Part shown: one piece after another, positions 52,021-64,000 of the stretch
Layout of the letters: the number at the start of each line of letters is the position of its first letter
Numbering within the stretch: position 1 is the stretch's first letter
Origin: Microcebus murinus
Taxonomy: Eukaryota > Chordata > Mammalia > Primates > Cheirogaleidae
Assembly (NCBI RefSeq): GCF_040939455.1
Contig: NC_134108.1
Location: 18,381,501-18,445,500 of the forward strand
Reading direction: 5' to 3'
Length of the DNA: 64,000 nucleotides
Notes under the pieces: generated by a model
The model's database searches: none
What the model was told of the DNA's origin: nothing
The model's input: the letters and a program-made list of their open reading frames with translations, nothing else
Translations under genes and position numbers: made by a program

Positions 52021-53443
52021 CCCTTGCTTAGTTACTGCCCAGGAGTAACATTACACTCAGCAGGCTCCTGGAAAGATGTGATATCTGTCACCATATTAAC
52101 AAAAGGTTGTGTGTGCAAAATGAAATTTGCCCCTGACTGTAGACCACCTATAATCTAAAAAGAGACCTTCTACAACATGTTACCACATGGTAGTATTGCC
52201 ATGATTTATTTCACATGAATGATGTTGATATAGAGGCAGAATGTTTTTTCATAGTTCTTTCATATAGGTGCCCTGTTGATTACTGCATAGAGAAGGTTAA
52301 AATTAACAGACAAAAATCATTTGGAAAGAAACTTACCACTGGATATCAGTATTATAGATTCCATAAACCCCAGACCAGTCTAGCCACAATAAATTAACAG
52401 TTTCCCTAAGGATTTATCTGAGTTCCCAGACTGCTCCATGGCTATTCCTTCCAAACACAATTGTTGCCCATGCACTTAAGAAGCTTCAAGTGTACCTCCT
52501 GTTCTAGGGGTTAATACTCACAGAAGGTTAACTTAAGAATGTAATTAAACAAGTGGGCCTTGGGGCAGACATACAGTCTAGGTTGTTAATATTAGTTTGA
52601 AGGCCAAATGATAAGAACAAACTTTAAAGAAGTTCAACGGCACCATGTAAACATTCTAAGGAGTGTTCATGCTCAATGCCTGTAGTTAAGGCAGACTGCA
52701 TTGTTGGGATAGGGTCTTTGTAAACTGACCTTGCTCGAGCTTATCAAAACACACTCATCAAAAGTGCTTTAGTAACATATGGAATTTAGACCTCTGAGCC
52801 AATATCTCTGTTGACTGTGGGACATTTTTTGTGCTTCATGGGAACTTTGCTTTCTAGAATGCTATGTGTTGTACCCTTTGGGGATTATGTCTGTGTCATG
52901 GGATCAGTCCTATTGAAATACTAATTGGGCAGCCTGTCAAGATTTTCACTGATGGTCTGTAGTTATTCTGAAACGAGAATATGTAAGATAAACACAAATA
53001 TGGTCAAGGTGCTTCTTTGTCTACAGTTATTGCTTGTTTGTTTTTGTGCCCAAAGTGGACTTTTTCTAATATTACAAGAAAAACATCTTCAACTAGGGCT
53101 TGCAATTTTGATGAAATAGGAGTGCTCTCTCCTCTGCCAATGTATCTATTTAATTCTAAAAATGACATAAAGAAAAATCCAATTCTAGAGAGAAAGATGA
53201 GAGCAGAGATTTTGACACACTGCTAACCACTAAGGTCCAAAACCAAGAAAGGGAAAATGATGTACCAAAGTTAGTCATAACCAAGGATAGATTGAAGGAA
53301 TGAACAATGGATACCTGTAACTCATCATAAGGGAAGAAGAAGTTGAGCTGATATATTAGATTTATACCAAAGCCTATGTTATTGGAGGACAATCCTGGTT
53401 CCGGGTACGAAATTCAGTGATAATACAGTAGAACTTCCTTACT

Positions 53444-53445
<2 letters not shown>

Positions 53446-53486
<41 letters not shown>
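53446..53486 (+). repeat. (GT)n microsatellite
   Basis: About 20 uninterrupted gt units. Confidence 0.95.
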
Positions 53487-53488
<2 letters not shown>

Positions 53489-55959
53489 ATGCACACATGC
53501 TGGTATATGTCTTGTGTTAAATATCTGTAAGTGTACATTCAAAGAACCATACTATTTTGGAGCTTGCTGTTTTGTATCATCCTCCTGCTGAATTTAGCAC
53601 AGAAAGAGGAAACCTTCTCATTAACACAGGGCTGTCACAGTCCTGTGAGTGATGTTAGATGGATGGCTTTGCTCCATTTGTACTGATTTCTTACACAGCT
53701 GGGAACAAAAAGGCAGTGGCAGCAATTAATCCCCCACCTGAACTAGGGATAAGAAACCCATTACAGAGATTAGTTTGCAGAGAAAAGAGCACTGGCACCA
53801 AGGCATGTGTACTGACTCCGTACATGCTCAGAAATATTTAAGACAGTAAAACCAGGGAAAGATTGATCAGCATGACACTGCTATACTGATCAAATATGAC
53901 AGCCTCATGTAGTGGCAATGTCAATAGGAAAACCATTAATAGCACCTTCTGTAAGAACACACCTGGCATTGATTTTTCATTACTGCCCCCTGAAAGCTCA
54001 TAGAACTATGAAGTGAAGACAGAAATCATTTCCCTTTCCCTTGACAACTGCTGGATCATAATCACCAGGTATGTGTGCAGCTGCTAATGTAAACTAGAAC
54101 AGCACTCAAATTCCTTGATGATTTTTTTTCAAGTTATATTAGTCAAGGAGGAAAAGCCTGTTTTGTGTGCTAAGGGTTACTATGCTTCAGTGGGAAGTTT
54201 CTATTGTCCCTGGCTTCTTGCAGTGGAATGGTATGGTGATATGAGTTATCAAAGCCCAGAGTGGCTTGTGATGTAAAGAGAACAGATAGTTGAGGACTAC
54301 TCTGTTGCCAGAAATTTGCTACACACTTCCCCTATTCCTACTGCCAATTGCAAAACCTTCATTATATTGTCAGAGAAGATTCCACCTGCAAAGTAAGCAC
54401 ATCTTGCTTGTTTTCATGCAGTAATAAGAGTTATTTTGACAATTGTCTTCAACATTATCTCAATTGTTCTCGTACCAAATGATTGACAACTCAGCAATAG
54501 GATGATGATCTAGCTGTAGGCATGATTATTATTGATGGTGACTATAATACAGTTAAGAACATTCAAAAGAAAACCTGATATGATGACTATAGGCTATTAC
54601 TTTGGAATATTGAATAAAAACTATAATATAAAATGATGTGTCTGTTTAGTATATTAGTGAAATCAGGAGCTCTTAATGCATGTAGAAATAAACTGTATAA
54701 ATAGAAGAATGAAAGGGAGAAGTTCAAGTGACTATTACAGCCTGAAATACTAAGTGAGAATGTTCTTCAAATCCCTTAAAAGGAGAGCCAAAATATGTTC
54801 CATTTTAAGGTTGTGAACTGAATTTGGTTGGAAGGGAATGTTCAAGGCTCATGTCCGTTTAGTTCTTTGATGGGATAAAGATGTCAGCACCTGGAACAAT
54901 AGGAATTTTTAACAGTCTTAGAATAAAATTAAAATGAGAATGCCTGCTCATTCATTGAAGTTATTCAACAGAATAAGAATTTAATACTGCAGTGATTACA
55001 TTCTGATTTTGAAAATCACTCACCCAACTGTGCATGGAGCATGTTCCATATGTCTAAGTCTGTGCTATTTATATATAATAGAGTCAAATTTTGAGAGTTC
55101 AACTATGAGGACAAGGATTAAAGAAAGGCACCAGTCACTGTGGAATCCCAGGGAAGCTTTGTAGAAGTGGTTGGATATAAGACTGCTATTAAGCAGGAGT
55201 AAGACACAGAGTAAAGAAAGGAGAATAGGCGGAAGAGGCCCCTAAGTAGCAGTAATATTGATAGAGGTGTTAAATAGAGAGGAAATACTGAGTGTGGAGA
55301 GGATAGGGAGGATTCAAGCCTTTAATAACTTAGTCAGTAAATAACTTAGTTAATAAAGATAACAATAATAATAGCTATGATTTATTGAACATTAAATAGC
55401 CAGTCAGAAGGCCTTAGACTTAAAGCAATAAGTCAAAGGAAGCCCCTATAGTCTTTCAACATAGAAAGCTTGCTGGCATTATCACTTCTTTGGAGGCCGT
55501 ATCTCCTAGATGGTGTCCAGTCCACAGTGACTATTCTAAACATGTGTATATGCACAAGTCTTACTCTAATCCTTAGATACCCTTGAGATCCTAAAAAGGA
55601 TTGTGAAATGAAGAGTCAATGAAAGCAAAATTAACATTCTCCTACTAGTTGAGGCTGGGGCCTCCAACCAAATACAGAATTCAAACAGGATGAGATAGGC
55701 ATATAGAAGCCTTATTAGACTCGAGCTTGTTAGACTTAAGTAATTTCAACCCTGCTCCATCTTTTCCATACTCACCTACCCCCAAACTTAGGAACTTTTG
55801 AGCTTGAATTATATATAATACCATTGAAAAGGTCAACTCATGGCATGCCTGACATAGCCCATGGTAAAAAATATGCCAGCATTTGTTTAATATTTGCACT
55901 GTTGGAGGTTATGATTTGAGGAATTTTTAAATACACAATTGTTTATAGCATTACATACC

Positions 55960-56300
55960 TAATCATGTCCTTGCTATAAATCCATTGCAATAAAGTTGCT
56001 CAGTCAAGATGTTTTGATAGACTCTGGATACATATTGAAAAACTGGCCTCCAGAAAAACTCAGTTACATGTCTGAGTGTCCATGTTACCACATCCTGACC
56101 AAAACTAGATACCATCATCTTATAAAATACATGCCAGTTGGACAAGTGGAAAATTATTTCTTTTGTTTGTTTGGTTACTAGGAGGAGTAAATCTTTTTTG
56201 TTCTTGGGAATTATGTATTTCTGTTTGCTGCCTCATTATTTTTAAATTAATAATGATGATATTTATTACAGTATTTTAAGTAGTTATAATTTTTTCACTT
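55960..56300 (-). mobile_element. L1-like fragment, antisense
   Basis: 'taccatcatcttataaaatacatgccag' then 'ggacaagtggaaaattattt' and 'ggttactaggaggagtaaatc' follow antisense L1M 3' region text; diverged. Confidence 0.45.
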
Positions 56301-57136
56301 TTGTGAACTTGTTGTAAATAAGCACAAAATATAAGTCTGGTTCACCAAGCACATCACTGTGCTGTACCTTTAGAACAGGAATTTCCTGGCTGGGAAGAAG
56401 CTGACAACAGTGCTTTCTGATATTCTGCCACAGCACACAGACCTCGAGTTCCACGTGAAAGCCAAGTCATGTGCAGGCAACAATCCTAGGGACTAAGCAG
56501 CCTAGGAAGTTGGCTTTTTACCTCTGTCCTTTACTCTTCATATTTAGTTTTAGCTCCTTTGTTTACTTTTCCCAATGAACCTCTTAGCAACATCTCTCCC
56601 AAGGGAAGTAATTTTATTGAAACATTCAATTTCAGTATTTAGTTGACCAAATGCAGAACATTTGATGACCTTCTATGATTTTACAATTTTTTAAAATTAA
56701 AAGAGGAAAAGTACAGAAGAAAACAAGCATAGGGAAATAAAAACACTTCTGACTTCCTATGGGACATCTCTAGACAGAGCCTAGGACATGAGAGAGACTA
56801 GGACAGGATATGTCTGGGAGTGGGCTGCTTCAGAAGTCTAGTCCAGAGGCAGAACTTTGTATCCAACAAGCATTCCCTGGGCTGCATGCCTCCAGAGAAT
56901 GTCATTCGCAGAGAACGTTACAACAGTGGTGCTTCTGGAATTGTGCAACGTAGAAGCCCTTCCTGGAACTTGGAAAATAAGTTCAGCAGGAAAAGGAGAG
57001 CCCAGGTTGGGAGCTTGGAAATAGGAAGTAATGGAAGAGTCATGCATACACCTGCAACCTAAGAGTGCCCAGGGTGGACACCCTTTCAGTGGGCAGGTTC
57101 CACATCAGGACTTTACTCTTTAGTGAAAGGATTCTT

Positions 57137-57198
57137 AAGAACAAGTTTGTTTCATCTGACATTTTAATCTAAAAAAAAAAAAAAAAGAACAAGTTTGT
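57137..57198 (+). mobile_element. Ultra-short retroposed insertion with poly(A) and target-site duplication
   Basis: Perfect 14-bp direct repeats aagaacaagtttgt at 57137-57150 and 57185-57198 flank a 20-nt body (57151-57170, ttcatctgacattttaatct) and a run of 16 A (57171-57186, the last two shared with the repeat). The junction tctt|aaga fits an L1 endonuclease TT|AAAA-like site. The source of the body is unknown. Confidence 0.7.
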
Positions 57199-57837
57199 AA
57201 GTAGTTATGATACCATAGAACCTACCAGGAAAGGGACTCAGGCACAAAACTTACACAGAGTCAGGTATTAGAACTGGGTTCAACCTGCGACTGTGTCTCA
57301 GGTTCGAATCACAAGAGATAACAATACTGGGAAAGAGAAAAGCAGGAGGTTGAGGCTAGGAGGAGCAAAGGTGGCTCTTGTTGAGTGAAGAGATGTATCA
57401 GATGCTACTGGGTGCCCCACCCAGATCAGCTTACAAGCCAAAACACTCACAACCCAGTTGGCAAAGTGTTGCTGATAGCAACCCACAGCTGCCATCTTCT
57501 ATGCAGAATTGTTCTCCAGTAAGTTATTATAGAGATGTCTCATCAGGAAGCCTTCATCTCCCCACTCTTTGACCCATGCAGGAACTCAGCCAATGACTAA
57601 CACTGAAGCTCGAAAGGCTGGACCCCTTGCTAACTCTGGTCAGTCTGTGCTCTAGAGCATCCCCCTGGGATCAGGCTGAAGCCTCTGTCCAGCTTGTACA
57701 TTATTTATGTTATTCCCCAGCCCTATCCTGCTTCCCTGCCTCTCCTTCTCTTGAAAGCACACCTCAACAAATCATTAGCATAAGAAGCTCTGCCTCTGCC
57801 TCTGCTCCTTGGGAACTCGACCTAAAATAGGATGAAT

Positions 57838-57903
57838 AGTCTGGAACCTACTGCACCATAGTTCTTAGGTTGGTCTGGAATCTACTACACCATAGTTCTT
57901 AGG
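57838..57903 (+). repeat. 33-bp tandem duplication
   Basis: Two adjacent copies of 'tctggaa(c/t)ctact(g/a)c' ... 'accatagttcttagg', at 57838-57870 and 57871-57903, differing at a few positions. Confidence 0.85.
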
Positions 57904-57959
57904 CCTGAGATTAAAATACTCTTCTCAACTCTCCCACTCCACATCATAATTGATTGTGA

Positions 57960-58095
57960 GGCACTGTTTCCAATTACTTATCAGCACTGGACCCTTTTAA
58001 TGTATCCATTAAAATTCAGATTCCTAGGCTCCATCCTAGACCCACAGAAAAGAATCACGTCATTTTGGGGGCCCAGAGCACCTGGAAAAGTCTCA
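57960..58095 (+). mobile_element. MER5-like relic
   Basis: 'aaattcagattcctaggctccatcctagaccc' and 'gaatcacgtcattttgggggcccag' fit a MER5/MER20-type hAT element. Confidence 0.4.
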
Positions 58096-59149
58096 TGTAC
58101 TTTGAAGATTAAGAATGATGTTTCAGGACTTGGAGATGGAAGTCAAGTGGGTGGGCAAAGGAAGAGATGAGGGGTTCAGTAGCTGGGATTGGTGGCTGAT
58201 TGGGAAGTTGGAATCGAAGGCATAGCTAACACAGCATGATGCAGATAGGAGGCATCACATTAGTGAAAGCAACTTTCCCAGGAAGGGAGTCATAGCATCA
58301 AGATATCTCCTAGTGCATTATGTGAACTTTATTAGTTTTTGTCACTTTATTGAGACTTACGGCCCCTACTTACAAAATGGGCACAGTGAGGCCTTCCACT
58401 TAAAAACTCATTTGCATGTTATGGAGATAGACTGAAATAACTAGGTGCTTTAAACCTGCTGGAAGAAAGAACATTGCATAAATATGAATTATAACACCAT
58501 TAATACCTTCCTGGCTGAGTTCCAAAACCACAAACAAGTTTTGAAGCCTTATGATATTCATGAAGCTATAATGAAGTTCAAGAGGCAGAAGATTTCATTT
58601 GTGAGATGTCAATTAGTGAAAGGATTTCTTATTTGATATCTAAATTATTTCTAACCAAATGCAAATAACACCTACAAGACTTTTGCAAGTGGACAGTCAT
58701 ATTTGCTTTAAAAGTGAGACTGCATAATAGATCATTTTTTCTTATTAAATGTTGGCTGAATTTCAAAGGGAAAAAAACTTTCAAATAAAGAGAAATTGTT
58801 TATACAGAAATTCATGCAAGGATGAGGTCTGGTCATATATCACCAGGACCATGGAATAGTCTTGGGCTGAGAGAAAATGAGGTTGTCAAGACAAATGCCT
58901 CAAGCTTATGGTGATTTATTAGTGGGAAACAAGGGATCATGACACACAAATAGCATGTAGATGCAGATAATGATCCATTGGGTGCCTTCCACCCTATATA
59001 TCCACTCCATCACAATACACGTACTTTCCCTACCCCTGGCCAGACATAAGCTGGTGGGAAAGTTTTATGGAGAAAGTACAGTAGATTTGCATTTTTGATC
59101 TCCACTTATTCATATTGACCAATACAACTATAAGTCAGTAAGAAAAACA

Positions 59150-59420
59150 ACCTCCAGGAGCAATTGCTGGCTGACAGGCAGCAGAGAAACAGAGACCTCA
59201 GTATCACAGCTGCAAGGAACAGAATTCAGCCAACAACCTAAATGAGCTTAGGAACAAATTCACCACCAGAGCCTTATGAGATGCTAAACAAGACTCAGTT
59301 CAGCCCTGCTCTACTCAGACTTCTGACCTACAGAACTGTTAGATGATAAGTGGGTATTATTCTAAACTGCTGACTTTGTGATAGTTTGTTAAGGATACAG
59401 TAGAAAACCAATACACCTCT
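59150..59420 (+). mobile_element. MLT1-like LTR, 3' half
   Basis: 'cagcagagaaacagagacctcag', 'aacaacctaaatgagctt', 'ctgacctacagaactgttag', 'gatagtttgttaaggatac' follow an MLT1 3' half. Confidence 0.45.
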
Positions 59421-60659
59421 CACTGGCTGATATGTATGGTGCATTAGCCCTAGCCTACTACAGAAAGTAGATAAAAATCTATCCTATGGGAAAAACAGCT
59501 GGCTTTAATATTTTATGAAATCTGCTATCACAATGAATACTGTTGTGGTCTAAGAGTACTTGCCTCTGAATAAATAAGGAATACAAATGCTCATGCCCTT
59601 GAAATGATAACTGGCCAGTGTATTGTGTCCATTCTAGACCCATGGTTCTTTGTGACTTCCAAAATACCACATACTCTGAAGGCCAATTTTTTCAACCGAT
59701 CAGTTAACCTTAAAGCCATCTTTCAAGGGCAATTGTTGGCTAGACTATATTTTTTACTGACACTTAGCACAAGCTCAAAGTCATCTTCAAAAATAAACAT
59801 GTTTGAGGTTAGAACGCCTTTTTCTTAAAAGGAAATAAGACAAAACTGGCATCTATTTGTACTCCCTACCTCCCTTCACACCCTAAGTAGAGAGTATCAA
59901 CACCCTCATTCTACAGCCCTCACTTCTGGCCCCATAACTAGTAAGCAGCACATGAGAGATGGAAATTCATTTTGTTTGTCTCCTAAGCATAGGATCTTTA
60001 GAGCACTTTTTTCTGGTTAACAATTAATTATACCCCTTGCTTATGACAAGACTTATGAATTTATTATCACAATTTTAAACCACATACACACACGCGCACA
60101 CTCACATATATAACATCACAATCTCTGTTCTTTGGTTTGCACAATACTTTTTCTCATTATTTCTTGTTTACTGTCCATTTTTTCTCTAGCTAGGAAATGA
60201 TTAAGTGTAAAACTACAATATTGTCTTGCTGTACAGAGATTTATTCTTCCTCCCCTAATGTGTTCTCTCCAAGCTGGTACAAACCCTTGGAGCCACAGCT
60301 ATGGTGGGACACAGCTCTAAAAGGGCACAGGGTGAGTACATTCCAGCAAACACTCCAGGACAGTGGAAGGATCATTTCAGACGGTGACTTGCAATCCATT
60401 CCTGTGCCTGCCCAAATGCTGCCAGGGCAGCAGCTTAGATCAGCTGCTTCTCTGAGAACCCTTCCTTCCGCTGGTGATGCAAGGCTAAAGGCCCCTCTGC
60501 ACTCTTTCTCTCTCTGCATGAACCTGAACTTCAACATTAGCACATTTTGTATCTATGTGCTTTTCTATCCTGGTGGTCTCTACACCTCACAGTTTGGCAT
60601 GCTATTACTTCAGCCTATCTTGCTAAAGTTATGTTAGTGAATTAAATCATGTGAGTAGG

Positions 60660-60800
60660 CCCCATCACCCCAACTAGGCTGCAAACTTCTGTGGGCACAG
60701 ATATTATTTTATTGATCTTTTGCACCCCCTAGGATATCCTTACACACACACACAGTAACTGGGATGTCATAGTACAGAATAAACGTCCCATAAATTTACT
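60660..60800 (+). repeat. L2 3' end relic
   Basis: 'aaacttctgtgggcacagatattattt' with 'gaataaacgtcccataaat' fits the L2 end pattern; a short (CA)n lies inside. Confidence 0.4.
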
Positions 60801-61640
60801 TACATTTAACACTGAACAGGTGATTTGATCCTGCCCTTGTTACTAAATATATGTATTAAGCCCTGTTTGTTCTGATCAAAACATTAATAAATTTTAAATA
60901 TAGCAGCATCATACACAAAAGTAAACAGTATATTGGGGGTGACATCAGGCTGACAATACAGTGTTTAGACTTATAAGAAATAAAAGAAGATAAGAGAAAG
61001 GATACAGAGATAATGGGAAGATTAAAAAGATGTTTTTAATCTAACACAAAATTGAAAAAGTTGATTACAACACTGGATCAACAATATCACCATAATAGGA
61101 ATGAATTTGTTATGCATAGGATAAAGTCTATAATATCAAAAAGACAAGTGACAACAAATATGATAACGTGATGGGAGTGTGAGAAAATTCCCCATAGATT
61201 TATGTTGTTATTTTAAGATTGTTTTTCTAGTAAAAACTCTTTAGAAAATACACCAATTCTCTCTGGAAAATTCCCTCTCTGTCTCCTGAGTTACTTTCCA
61301 TGCTAAATCAAATAATTGCCTCTAAGACAAATAATAAAAATCCATTCAACAGGAAAAATGAAAACCACCATGCCACGAATCTTCGCTTTTCTCCCCTTCT
61401 ATCCCATAGATACCCACAGATTTAAAGGCAGGCCCAGGGTTGCTCAGCCTGTTCCATCATAACCACACAGCTATCTTTCCTGCCATTCAGGACACTCACT
61501 GCTGCACAATTTGGTCAGCTGGGTTCTTAGTTTATATAGTTTGACATATTTTTGCCCCTGAAGCTAACAAAAATGCTACTTAGTACTGGCATGCTAGGCC
61601 AGTCAGTGAGAGCTCTTGGGAAATCTGAGAAATACAGATG

Positions 61641-61757
61641 GTCCCCGACTCATGATGGTTGGACGCGTGACTTTTTTGACTTTATGACGGTGGAAGCAAT
61701 ACGCACTCAATAGAAACTGCACTGCAAGTACCCAGACAGCCATCATAAGTCGGGGAC
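61641..61757. mobile_element. Short TIR element (MITE-like)
   Basis: 18-bp ends gtccccgactcatgatgg and ccatcataagtcggggac are inverted repeats with one mismatch. The inside ('gacttttttgactttatgac', 'gcaatacgcactcaatagaaac') matches text I remember from non-autonomous mammalian DNA transposons of this end type, with a large internal deletion. Confidence 0.65.
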
Positions 61758-62639
61758 ACGCCCCACCCAAGACAGCACTTGTGTTCCAATAGGTAATAGG
61801 AGCTTTGAGGCAGTGAGAGCTTTGGGCCAGAGAACTTGTGAGGGATGTTCAATGCCATCTCTCATCCATTAGTTCAACTCCAAGTGTCACACATTCACCT
61901 TGTTATTGTGCTTCATGAGGAGAGGATATAAATATGTATCCTAAGTTCATGATCTTTAAGGAAACTAGGGTCTAAGAGAGAAGTTTGACAGCGACCGCAA
62001 GAAATACAGAGGCTCTTCAAGGAAAGTTCAAAGATGTGCAGGTAACAGATGGCAGCAGATGGTCCAAGGGAGCAGTGAAGTGGGGTTAGGAGTGCTCACA
62101 CTAAAGCCATGGACATGGCCATTTGCTGACAGATGGACAGATCAGCTTCCCCATGCCACTGGCCGAGCCTGCCCTACAGGGGAGGAAGGATAACTGAGAC
62201 CCAAGGTAATGTCCTCCTCAGGGTCATAGCAACTTTTCTCTTCAGGTAAGAATCAAATGAAGATTAAGACAGAATTTCCAAGTGCTCAGATTCAATAAAA
62301 ATTCCCCTGAGATGAGTATCCTGGGAGCTCATGTATATACTCAACAACTGGAAAGGTGAACTCAAGAAAACAGAAAGAAATATCAGCAGAATCTTATGAC
62401 AAACATCATAAAGGAAAAGACACACTGGACTGATTGTGATACATAAAGTCAATATCATATGCCATGTTTAGGGAAGAAAAATGGTTTTAAAGACATGTAT
62501 ATTATATATATGTTTACATAAAGAGTTAGAGAATGTCATTAAGGCAATATTACTGTCTATATATTTGTGTAGGACCATCACATAATTTATTTTACTTTAT
62601 TTTTAATCTTTTTCCTTTAACAGTGGTATATTCTTCACA

Positions 62640-62745
62640 TGTTACATACAGGCAGCTGACGCCCAGAGATGTCAAAAATCTTTTGCAAAGTCACAGATAC
62701 CCAGGAGCAAAGCCAGAAATTCAAATGAGGGTCTATTAATCCTAG
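62640..62745. repeat. MIR relic (reversed)
   Basis: 'gcccagagatgtcaaaaat', 'cttttgcaaagtcacag', 'caggagcaaagccagaa' follow the reversed MIR core. Confidence 0.45.
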
Positions 62746-62786
62746 AGTACAGATTTAGGCCACTGATGAGACCTATGTCAGTGTGT

Positions 62787-62814
62787 GAGTATGTGTGTGT
62801 GTGTATGTGTGTGT
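62787..62814 (+). repeat. (GT)n microsatellite, interrupted
   Basis: gt units broken by single gta. Confidence 0.8.
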
Positions 62815-63824
62815 GGTATCTTAAGGGAGCTTGAGGACAGTGTGTAACACTTTTATTTTAATTGTGGTGATTTTTTCATTGGCAATCTGTCCACAGAGGA
62901 ATTCCAAATCTAGAGAACAATAGAAATGATTGCAACATCAGAAAATCCCATCTGGTTTCTGGCGTATTAGAATTGCATAGAGAAGGTAGCTTCAAACTTT
63001 TGGCAACCTTGCATTGTACACAGATGTGGCCAAAGAACATACGTTTCATTTTTATGAGCAGCTGTCCCTGACCAAAATGAACAAATGAACTTCGATGTAG
63101 GAAAAGACAGAGCAGGCATCTATTCTATCATCTGTGAGGTGGCTCAAATCTTTGCCTGTGGAAACCAGTCCTGTATAGTCCCACCAGCCTCAACCACCAC
63201 CTGACCTGAAGCCACCTATTCTAAATCTTTCTATTGAAATTTCTCTTCAAGTGCCTATGTTTAAAAGTCTTTTGTTTGTCTTAGGTCAAAGGAGAAACTA
63301 GGAAAAGGGGAGGTGAGGTGGAGTCAGGTGAGCTACTGGGAAACAGACCTGGCATCTACTCAGGTGGCTGGTCTTCCCGGGAAGAGCCCTGTGGGAACAG
63401 TGCCAGCCACTGATGAACTTGCACAGCTGCACCACCTTGCCTCCACTGCCAGCCCTCCTGACGACACTGTGACCTTGGCTGTCCCAAAGATGCTATAGGA
63501 AATATCCCTAACAAGCCATTTTTTACTTTCCATAAAGATGATGTTAAGGAAAACGTTTAGGACACTACAAAGTGTGTACCCTCACGTTGCAAGCTCAGGG
63601 AGAAAGCTATCTCAGGACTCACTATCAGGAAGTTTCGTTTCTACGAAGCATCGTAAACAACTGGCGTATTTGTTTCTTTTGGACACTGGCTCTGGGTCAT
63701 ATTTGTTGCCCACCTCTAGCTACAGAACAATATTTTGTGACACGTATTTTGTCTCTAAACACAGCCTTGGCTTTATCTGATTTTCCTTTATCCTTATTCT
63801 ACAAAATTGCCATATTTTAAAAAG

Positions 63825-64000
63825 TCGTATCAAGTATCACAACCAAGAGGCCTAAGGAGACATGAAGACTCAATGTAATGTGGTGTCCATTGGCTGGCAC
63901 CCTCGGACAGACTAAAAGGGCATTAGACAAAATTTAAGAAAATACGAATAACAGACGAACTTCAGTTAATGAAAATGTATTAATATCGGTTCACTAATTG
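63825..64000 (+). mobile_element. Old L1 3' end, cut by the window edge
   Basis: 'ccaagaggcctaaggagacatgaagactcaatgtaatgtgg' type text, then 'gggcattagacaaaatttaag', 'cttcagttaatgaaaatg' and 'attaatatcggttcactaattg': the same 3'UTR family as 50490-51760. Confidence 0.75.

Overview
This window is mammalian nuclear DNA, most likely from a strepsirrhine (lemur-type) primate. Two full-length Alu elements carry features I associate with lemur Alus, such as the right-arm motif 'gctcttgctcaggctgg' and an A-tail that has become (GAAA)n or (CTTT)n. An L1 3' end of the lemur/galago type is also present. The species call is an inference from repeats only.

The only gene I can support is on the minus strand. 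It is an internal part of the metabotropic glutamate receptor 1 gene (GRM1): four consecutive coding exons with consensus splice sites and compatible phases. In transcription order they are 42400-42154 (end of the ligand-binding domain, including the Lys region that contacts glutamate), 37020-36852 (end of the ligand-binding domain and start of the Cys-rich linker), 22268-22142 (six-Cys segment of the Cys-rich domain) and 8224-7294 (all seven transmembrane helices and the start of the C-tail). Together they encode about 490 residues in one open frame with no stop or frameshift. The first exons (5'UTR, signal peptide, most of the ligand-binding domain) and the last exons (C-tail with Homer and PDZ ligands) lie outside the window. 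No other coding exon was recognised in the 21.6 kb upstream or the 7.3 kb downstream.

Everything else is intron, about 97.7% of the window. Recognisable contents are fossil or lineage-specific repeats: MaLR/MST-type LTRs (855-1282, 37831-38071), an MLT1-type LTR (13414-13963), a complete-length but broken Hsmar2-like mariner (12052-13342), traces of a class I endogenous retrovirus (integrase around 15490-15700, possible env region 15871-16900), L1 fragments, L2 and MIR relics, MER5-like pieces, two small TIR elements, two Alus and many microsatellites.

I found no sign of a new gene system. The most unusual structures are: a perfect 82-bp inverted repeat inside the Alu at 41.2-41.4 kb; a ~274-bp inverted duplication (46714-46987 / 47495-47770) with hairpins near its inner ends; a 20-nt retroposed insertion with poly(A) and perfect 14-bp target-site duplications at 57137-57198; and a 5' splice site of the 7TM exon that contains an in-frame stop next to a long pyrimidine tract.
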